Shown here: piece after piece, positions 54,901-64,000 of the stretch
How the letters are laid out: every line of letters begins with the position of its first letter
How positions within the stretch are numbered: position 1 is the first letter of the stretch
Source: Mansonella perstans
Lineage: Eukaryota > Nematoda > Chromadorea > Rhabditida > Onchocercidae
NCBI GenBank assembly: GCA_037074765.1
Contig: JBAMDO010000173.1
Coordinates: 55,327 to 119,326 of the forward strand
Direction of reading: 5' to 3'
Length of the DNA: 64,000 nt
Translations under genes and position numbers: made by a program
Notes under the pieces: model-generated
The model's database searches: none
What the model saw: only the letters and a program-made list of their open reading frames with translations
Told to the model about the DNA's origin: nothing

Positions 54901-57900
54901 AATAATAATCACGATACACAGACCTTTCAGAATTTGTCACAAACAAATACTGGAAAACAATCCAAAATCGGTCTATGCAGCGGTTTTATCTTTAACGCAT
55001 GAATATATTATATAATAAAAATAACGTTAATAAGAAGACTTGTAGAATCTTGTTACTTATCATAATGTGAATAAGTAGTACTGTACCTTTTGTAGGTTCC
55101 ATATTCTTCACAACGGGATCGACATAGGTGAAACTGTCATTCGAGATTGCGGTATACCTGTGTTCCTCACGTAATTTCACAACAACAGGATAACGTGCTG
55201 GTATCGGCGTTGGACTTTGCCGGGTGCGGCAAACAATACGTGAAGCGGTAACGTATGAAAGTTCATCAACATCACAGCGTACATTTGCTGCCGTCACAGC
55301 TTCCTCCACAGTTTTGTAGCTATGACCGAGATTTACACCATCAATAATCAACTATAATGTTTTGAACAAAAACAATTTTCCACCTATCGTTTATCAACAT
55401 ATATTTCATTACAGATAAAATAAATATATATCCTTATATATATAAAATCAATTTAAATCGCTGAACATACTAAACAGGACTTAAAATTTTAAACCTTGCG
55501 TTTAAAGAAATTTCAGGGAAATCACTTACCGTGGTACCACCAGCGAGGGGTCCCTTTTTAGGATTAAAATTGGTGATTACAGGATATGGGCAAAGTTGGG
55601 ATCTAAAACAAGTTTTATTTGATAAAATGCATGACAAGTAAATCATTTCTTGAAATTAATTGTATGAGAATCACATATTATATGATTACATAACAACTGC
55701 TTTTATAGTGCTCTGCAAAATGCTAGTATACCTGTCTAGCCAATAATCCGTTTTTGATGTAACTGGGCAATTTTCTTCTCTTGTGCATTGTTTCTCAGCT
55801 GGACACCAGCCACAATCGTATTTCTCACCACTAAGCACCAGACATAATCCACAGTTCGATGCAAGTGATTCGCATTTATACATTACAATTCTTATACCTT
55901 GATTGTTGTCCAGAGTGAAACCCCCATGTCGTCCCTCTGAAGACCAGATCACAGAAAAATTTGCAACAGCGGTACCATTCCCGAATCCTGGCCCATAAAA
56001 ATCAAATTTCATGTCATCACAGCTGAAAAACAAAGAGGACGCTAATAAAGAAAAAAAAAAGACTGCATAAGGCGAGAACAAATTTTCTTTTTTTGCAACA
56101 AGAAGACCATATAAATAACAAAATTCGTTAGCAGCTAAAAAATTCCAAACCCTGATCGGAATTATGAAACATATGCAATAAGTAAACAAATAAAGAGGCA
56201 AACTAACATTATAGTGCTGTCTTTTTTTTTCGCTAATCTTTCATGAAGACTATGTTCTATTTTGAACTGACATTTGAAGTCTGTCATAAATTTCCTGGCA
56301 TTTTCCACTACTACCGATATCTGGCGATTTTTACCGGAGGCGACAAAAAAATCTCTTTCAGTCGCAACAATACGAGGACAGTGTGATGGTCCTTTGCGAC
56401 TTGATGGTCCGTTCCTCTAAAAAATCGATGCTTACATAAAAATCCAAACATTCAAAAGATGGAAATTAACGGGGACCCCATATGAACCGCCCACTGCTGG
56501 GAAATCTAAACTGTAACTATTATGATATTCAAACTCATAAATTTGAGTAGAACCTCGACTCCATTGACAAGCTGCTGAGAACGACAGCGGTTTTCGGTAG
56601 CAGAGCCAGCAACACACTGATTTGATTCTATACACCAGTCGCAAGGAAATGGACTACTTACACACGCACTGCATAATTTAAAACGAGAACAGTCATAAAA
56701 AGTAAAATTCGTGTATGCCAGCGGTGGTCCTTCAATACTGTTAGAAATTGCTAGCCGCGCAATAAGACTATGTGCATCTAATGGAATTTCCGGTAAACCA
56801 CTCGGAATCGGACATCTGAAATAGTCACTTTCTAAAAACATATAAGAGCAAATAGCCTAAAATAAGAATATTTGTCATCATATTACCACTAACCTGATGC
56901 GATTATCCAAATCATCATTCGGTTGTGCAAGTGTTGACAGTGATCCCAAAATGCCAAAGTCGAAAATACATGTTAATTGTCCCCCCAAATTCGGCAGATT
57001 TTCAAGCCCGATGTTCAAATACGATGCAGTAGTCCTTTGCACTTTGTCAGGCTCCACTTTACTTATACTAAAATAAGCTTCCAAGATAACATCAATGCTT
57101 CCTCTCAAAAATCTAATATATACTTCCGTTGCACGTTTAAAATCGAAAAGCATACACAGGACAACGCCCATTTCGATAGGTAAGCCAGTCATGCGCTGTA
57201 GATGGTATGGACTTTGTGCATTCACTTTCTGGAACACATGCATTATTCAAAACACACCAGCCACAGTATGGATCCCGTTGCGTCAGACAGCTGTGACAAT
57301 CACCAGCTCCTCCACACTGGCGAACTTTGACTTTGACCACCTAAATTCGTAATGAAGTAAAGTGCCCAGAGGCTTATCGCACTAAATAATACAATTCAAA
57401 AATTTTTTAAGCATAAATCACCCTCAACCTTCTTTGGTGTCAGCGCATAAACATAATCGCCAGTGGCATCCAGCTCCAGATCTTGAAGTATTGGTTTACC
57501 ATCGCCGATTTCTAACGAGCGATATATAAAAGCAGAACTACGATTTTCTATTACAGCCTAAAACATAAATTCAGGTAAAACAGATCTATCGACTGAAGGA
57601 AACGCAACTCCAGCCTAGTCATCCTGTTGTTGCTAGAAGAATAAGAACAACTAGGCAGTGCTGAATAATAAACAAGTAACATATTTATGGAAACTTGAAA
57701 CAAATTGAGAAAGCACTGCAATACACTGGTTAGCAAAATCAAAATCAGAACTTCTGATACCCAGGTCAAGATTCAAAAATTAAAGACGTTTCAACGAATC
57801 TGATAAGCCACCATGATATCATTAAAAGCAAAACGCATTTTATCACTGTTGATAAAGCTTACTTTAAGAAGTCGCCCATCATGTGTCCCAATAAATGCCA

Positions 57901-60900
57901 CAGTATATGCACGCGTTGTGTTCGTTGCAATAGAAGTAAACTGCGCATCATGTGTAATCAAAGCGGCAGTTCCCTCAACTGGGATTTCACCCCCAATATG
58001 GCTATTAACATCCTTGCCACACAATACCTCCTGTCCCAAATACCTAGTTTTGATGCATCGATCTGCTGATTTAAACCAAGGCAGATTCTGGAAATGAACG
58101 AAGGAAATATTTACATTCGTTAATTAATACCGGAGGGAATATTACGCTGGATAATACTTCGCTAACCCGTAGTCTCGAAAAAAAAACAAAAATGGTTTGT
58201 GGTATTAAAGAATCAAACTATTTACCTTATTAGTTTCCCCTCTGAAACACAATTCAATATTATTCAAGAAAAATTTTTCCACCATCGCCATTGAATATAC
58301 ACAAATCGCACTTTTTGCTGAGAGTATCGTTTCCTCCAGACCAGATCCTTTTACAAACACTCCATATAGAACATCATCCTCAACACTGTAAGAAGACAAA
58401 AAGGAATAATCTACTAAAATTTGCCGCAACATAAAAAAGATTAACCAAATTGCAATATTACTTTCTCCGCTGTTACATTCCGAACGAGTGTTATCTTTAA
58501 GAATTAAGGGGAACGAACCTTATACCCAGAGATAATGCCAAATCGTATCCTGGTTTCGATAAATATACATCCTGTACAAGATTGTAGAGTTCATTTCCGT
58601 GCGCACACTCAAGTGGCACTTCTGTATAGCTCCAGAAATGGGCATCACTAGTGCAAACTCTAACCATTTTGGAAATATAGGGCCAGGACCCTTGTGTTGT
58701 ATCCCCTTTTGGTTGTCGCGTTACAAAGTAAGCAAATTTACCACTCTGGAATCCACCAACATATTCAATTCTGAAATATAATATATTGCTCATAATATTT
58801 AATCTGATAATAATGGACATCGAAAGTAAGAAAGACTCACTTATACGGTCCTCGAAACTTCCGCTCTAATTTGATTTCTGTACCTGTGCCGACTCCCTGC
58901 GCAGAAACATCAAAAAGACGGTTTGGATCAAGTGACAATGATGCAATTGCCGGAACATCATCACGAAATGGTCCACCATTTTGCACAAAGGTTGAAGCCA
59001 CGTAAAGGACATCACCTAAAAATGTGTTAGCAACATATATATTTACTTTCCTATAAAGCTTTATCCGGAAACAATATTTTGCAAAACTGTTCATACTTTA
59101 GAACCAGCAGTTTCAAAATCTGTTGTGTTAAGGTAAAACATTAATGCGATAAAATTATCTACACAATAATTACTTTGTGTATCATCTTGACTGGTGAAAG
59201 TTCCAACAAATATCACAGTTGATGAATTTTGATCATTCGCAACAACATGCTGCTGAGATTCTCTGATTACATCTTTTTGATCAATATTATATAAATTACG
59301 CCATCGACACCGACCCTATAATTTGTTAAGAAACGAAGTACTAAATTTGATCGACGTGACATGTAAAAAAAAGAATTTTTTGATTCATAACAGCTGAAAA
59401 TGTTTCCAAATTTGAGCTGATTGATTTTTTATTTTAATCACTATCTTAAAAGTAAAAACATCAGATGACAAGAATTAAAAAATATAAAACCTGGAAGAGG
59501 CTCGTACATTCGATTAATTTGGAACTTCTTTCATAAACAGCCAAACCCTTTGTGTAGGAATTTTCTGTTTTTCTGCGCACATTTGACGATAAGCAAGAAG
59601 CTTTATCTAAAAATAATTACTGCATATTTACATACTATTATCCTCAGTGTACATGAACCACTTTCCTTTATCGCAAATATCTATTCGTCATACACATGAC
59701 TTGACCTTAATCCGCTTATTCATTTTTTCCACTTATCAAAGTCTTCCATCTTTCATTAAAGATGTGTTTGCTCCATTAACATAAAATTGATCGGTATTTT
59801 GATTATACCAACCCTTTTTTCCAAAATTTTTTTCAAAAAAAATTTCGAAAATAGTAGTTAATAAATTTTGGTTCTCAATCATTCGATCAAATTGCATTAC
59901 AAATTAAGCATGAAAATATACTTGGACATTCAATAGAGTCTTCTTCAGGACCAGTTGTAGTGTGTACTTTAACACTAAGATCTGGATGGTTTAAATCGTA
60001 AAGATTGTTCACTCCTCCAACGTACAAACGACCTGTAGATGGATCGATAACCTAAAACTTCACATTCTCAAATGATTTTGAAAAGAATACTGTTTTGGAA
60101 GAAACTTTGTCGCTTTTTTTTGCTCAACTATTTACGTATGATAATGCTGTTCGTTAGTCCATTTCACCAAACCAATTTTTGCAGATGGCCGCATGTGAGA
60201 TTTTATCCAGAATGAACAGGTACCATACAAAAATGAAACTGAATAAAGGAAAGTGTTGAACTGGATTTAAAAAATAGATTATAGAGGGACAAACCCAATT
60301 TAAACGGACAGATGACTGAAAACTTTCGCACTTGTTTAATTGTTCTATGTGTCATTCATAAAAGTCATATTCTTATTATCATTTAATTGAAGGCAATCAA
60401 ATAAGTAGCAATTAATTCATATGATATGAAGCCACAAATTAACCTTTTTTCCTGATGCAGGAATCCCAATACATTTCTTTATTTGATATAGTCAAATTAC
60501 TTTTTTTTTTTTGTATTTATCTAATAAACTATTTGTACTACTTAAATTAGTTCAAAAATTCTCTGGTGTTTTTTCCAGACTATGTGAAAACTCTCATTAT
60601 ACATATTAAGATGAGAAACAAAATTTATTTTATCATTTAACATGAATAAGCTACCAATTTAATCCACATAACTTTAATAATAACTTCAAAATTATTAGTA
60701 AATTCTACTGGAATCAATTCACATCTTTAAAGGATTTGCAGCTAAAACAACTAAAGCATAACTTTTTGCGAAGATTCTTGAATACAGTATGAAGACAAAC
60801 CATTTTTTCCAGAGGAAGATTTTCGCTGTGAGTATTTGGACTGATGAACTCTGCAACAACGTCCTCTGAAGATGGACTGGAACTTGCAAAAGCGATTCTG

Positions 60901-61010
60901 TTGATTAATAGTTGGAAAATTAACGGTATGGCAAAGGGGCGAATCAGCTTGAGGAAGATCAGTATCAGATGAGGACGGTGCAAAATGTATTGCGATAACT
61001 GATGGCGCAT
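48961..61010 (-). CDS. plx-1: Plexin (semaphorin receptor), class A-like
   Basis: Plexins are cell-surface semaphorin receptors with an intracellular RapGAP domain that guide axons and epidermal cells. Thirty-three exons give about 1963 residues. From the 5' end: 60801-61010, 59922-60051, 59491-59606, 59174-59315, 58841-59015, 58519-58770, 58226-58385, 57863-58087, 57429-57557, 57156-57340, 56894-57067, 56554-56815, 56208-56416, 55732-56022, 55530-55602, 55087-55351, 54581-54803, 54228-54437, 53971-54042, 53206-53508, 52991-53116, 52696-52888, 52362-52580, 52100-52267, 51624-51854, 51126-51308, 50606-50741, 50309-50408, 50049-50175, 49848-49976, 49547-49686, 49353-49481 and 48961-49165. Order: signal peptide, Sema (to about 513), PSI near 514, 650 and 850, IPT repeats to about 1200, membrane helix near 1290, RapGAP. 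The GAP arginines stand in [12 protein letters not shown] and [13 protein letters not shown]. The plx-1 symbol rests on length and A-type motifs; the paralogue is not proven. Confidence 0.95.
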
Positions 61011-64000
61011 CACATTTACTGTCACACTTCATTTCATAACAAAATCAAAGCAATTAGACAAGTAATTCCCGAATGTTGACCACTGTCCGATGCCTCGTAT
61101 AAATCCTTTGGATTTCCGCTGAACAATTACTTCCACTCCCTTTGCTGATTGGTTATCTAAGAATAAAGAAGTTAAAAAAGAATAAAAAACATAATCTTCA
61201 TTTATTAAATGTAAACAACGTTAATAATAATGGGACGGATACGAACAATAAGGTATTGTTGCCAATGTTTCAAAAGCATAACTAGAAAACTAAATCTGTG
61301 GAATGAGCTCTCTACCTTTTCCTATTGAATCAACATAAATTTGAAGAAATTATCCAAGAAATCTAGAATTTTTTAATCGATTATTAGACTTCTTTGTTAT
61401 GAAATCAAATCCCTGCGGAATTAATAAAATATAAATTCTTCCTACTAGTTTAAACATCAATTTAACGTCAATTATAATCGTTTGAGCACTTTCCAACCAA
61501 AAAGTTGTTGCAGAACGAAAGCGATGCTGATGAATTTATTATGAAGTAAGACATACAGTAACTGCTGTACTACTGTCATTCACTTATTACAGGAAACATT
61601 GCAAGATGTATCACGCACGCACTCTTCTTGATGATATTAACATTATTTTAGTACACACGTTTAGAAAAGTTCATAGTTCAGTCTATTTATAAGCCAATCG
61701 ATCTATTACCACTATCTGAACAAACTCTTGAAATGCTATGACTTTGATTTGAGATCTAAACAGAGCAGCACTGAGCGCTAATTTCCAATAAAAGAATGAA
61801 ATAGTTTGAGTTCATGCATTTAAGTTAATATTTTGAAATTGCACTGAAAGGTAATATTTTTTCGTATTCACTTGCACTTAACAAATTAGCTATTACTAAA
61901 AAAAAAAAGTTATCCGAACATAGAAAAAGTCGATCAATGATTAAGCAAGCTATTGCCCAATGTTTGCCGAATAAATTAAATTAAGATTTATAAGCTTAGT
62001 TATTGAGCAAAATTAAGAGGGATAATTTAACAAATATAACGTTTCTAAAGTCGGTTCAACGTGTGGCATCATCATTGCTAGTTTTTAGTAATTCCGAAAG
62101 TTATAATGTATTTATGTTACAAACGTCTAAAATTGAAAAAAAGTTCATTGCTATGGCAGTATGGTAATAGTTACATTGCTAATATATTTTTAACAGCTAA
62201 AAAAATATTCTGAATTCCATACACATATACTGCATTTCACAAAAAAAAAAAAAACTTCATCGTTATTATAATTAGTTTTTTGTACCTTTGCTGCAATTGG
62301 TTTCCTATCCTCTGAATATGCTGAATTTGGAGCAACGAGAAATTCTTTGTTTATAAAAGAGTAAATTTCCAGAAATGCATATAACCATTTGAAAAAAGAA
62401 GCATAATTGGAATAATTATGAAAAGATGAAATGCTGCGAAGAGAGGAAATATTGAAAAACATGGTTTATAGAAGTAGACTGGGAAAGAAATGACATCTAA
62501 TAACCAAATTAAAGTGATACCAAACAACTTTTATTAGCTTCTGATGTTAGTCTCAACAAATATTCTTGAGCTACAATTAAGGAACACAAGAACTGTTAAT
62601 AATATAAAACGAGCAAACTGAACAATATCTGATACAAGTTGTTAAAGAAGAACATGCAAAACCAGCAGCTATGCGTCCATCATGAAAGTACACCCAATTC
62701 GCTCTATGTTTTACTACGTTCAGTTAAAATTTTTCTACGATGAACAAATTCCAACTGGAAACATTTTCGGGAATCGCTAACAATTTCAATATTATGCATA
62801 GTAAAGGAAATGTTCTAATCTGTGTTGCAAATGCATGCTAACTGTATTCTCATACTATATCACATAAAACTCCGTAAATATATCTAATAAAGCAGCAATT
62901 TATATGTAAAGGAATTAGTGAATGTTGGTTACATGCACAAAAAGCAAACAAATTTTCCACTTGTTCATTTATCGAACTTCTGAGTTGTGAGGAAATCCAA
63001 AATACGATAATGAACATAATTATGGTTTAGTTAACATAATTTACCACTCAGGTTTTCTTTCCAATTCCAATAAAAAAAATCTCGCGTGAATAATGTGTTG
63101 TTGAAATTGATACAGTATCTAAATATCGGTCATTTAGGGCTACTATGTACATTGTGGCACCACCATAAAACATCATGAATTTGAGAAAAAAAAGAAAAGC
63201 TCTCTATGATTTTTTTCAAAATCAAATTGCATTCCCAAATATTGTTCAAAAAATTATCGAAACGCATGCATTTGTTCTGTCAAATAATATTAGGCATCAT
63301 ATAGTAGAGCAGCAATAAAGACGAAAAATTCTACCGAGTTGTTGATGTTTGAAATCCAAAACGTTGCAAAATAGGAATCATCTAGTCAATTCTTTGCCGA
63401 AAAATCCCTGTCTAGAAATTCAACACTTTTTTTTCCTTGACACAAAAATAGTTACATAACTGTTAACTTTAACATACAACACAATATGAAAATCATAACA
63501 AAACAGAAAACTGAAGTTAAATGACAACCTCCCAAATCTGTTAAGTGAATACCACCTAAATTTCATTAATTTTGAAAGTTGCACTGTTACACTTCAGCTG
63601 CAGTGAAACAATTCTCTCACAAACGGTCTTGAAGTTTCCTGATAATTGATTCTAAAAAAAAAAGACTTCAGGAAAATACTTTATTGAAAACTAAAAAAAT
63701 AAAAATTATTTAGATTTGAACTGGCAATGGAAAGTTTGAAAAATAACAATTTTTATACGAAAAATTTAATCAGTAAGAGTTGCACAGCAACACAAAGATG
63801 AAATTGTTTAAGGAGGGAAAACAGATGTGCTAAAGTATTTAGGAAGGGCATATATAAGTAGATTAAATTTTTACACAGGAGTGCCGTTGAAGCTACATAA
63901 CCAATCATCCTCGATTGCATTCATTATAACCTTTAAATAACGAAAACATAAGAAACTGTAAAATTTAATTTTTTTTTTTAATATCCAATCAACATCAACA
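61011..64000. other. Upstream region of plexin, no supported gene
   Basis: Two minus-strand frames deserve mention. At about 61157-61029, after a TTCTTAG acceptor, the frame reads open through VEVIVQRKSKGFIRGIGQW and stops; it could be an untranslated or alternative 5' exon. At 62462-62285, ATG opens 59 codons ending at AAAG/GTACAA (APNSAYSEDRKPIAAK). Their phases do not join each other or plexin exon 1. The rest is AT-rich and featureless. Confidence 0.4.

Overview
The window looks like nuclear DNA of a nematode, most likely an AT-rich parasitic (filarial-type) worm. Genes are split into many short exons. Splice acceptors are of the TTTTCAG type. AG acceptors lie just upstream of several start codons, as expected for spliced-leader trans-splicing. 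The protein set is animal. There are no prokaryotic features, CRISPR arrays, rRNAs, recognisable tRNAs or intact transposons. Exons were modelled by hand from splice motifs, reading-phase continuity and remembered family sequences; no database search was run.

Layout. Minus strand, 4.4-25.5 kb, four genes in tandem: SEC61 alpha (4403-7787, 473 aa), a HHAT-type MBOAT acyltransferase (10257-13522, 451 aa), a CAML/GET2-like tail-anchor receptor subunit (16804-18152, 203 aa) and VPS16 (18945-25533, 830 aa). A spacer of about 1.1 kb separates VPS16 from a divergently transcribed GIT-family ArfGAP (plus strand, 26683-31984, first exon unresolved). Then on the minus strand come a low-complexity E/K/Q-rich hypothetical protein (33261-34104), an NYN/Regnase-type nuclease-fold protein whose usual catalytic acids are mostly replaced (34687-37193), an LRRC20-like leucine-rich-repeat protein (39600-40763), an unrecognised membrane protein (44679-46907) and a complete plexin of about 1963 aa in 33 exons (48961-61010). 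The last 3 kb hold no gene I can support.

How the genes fit together. SEC61 alpha and the CAML-like protein serve two routes of protein insertion at the ER, co-translational and tail-anchored. The HHAT-like enzyme acylates secreted cargo in the same membrane. VPS16 is a HOPS/CORVET tether. GIT and plexin both act through small GTPases in adhesion and guidance. This is ordinary eukaryotic neighbourhood; I see no dedicated gene cluster.

Most noteworthy: an NYN-domain protein that looks catalytically dead; a 69-bp triplication at a GIT splice acceptor that leaves two decoy acceptors, each followed by an in-frame stop; two GC-AG introns and one junction without a usable AG in plexin; a 67-bp near-perfect inverted repeat; a divergent CAML/GET2 homologue; and a seven-copy 32-bp minisatellite beside the SEC61 start.
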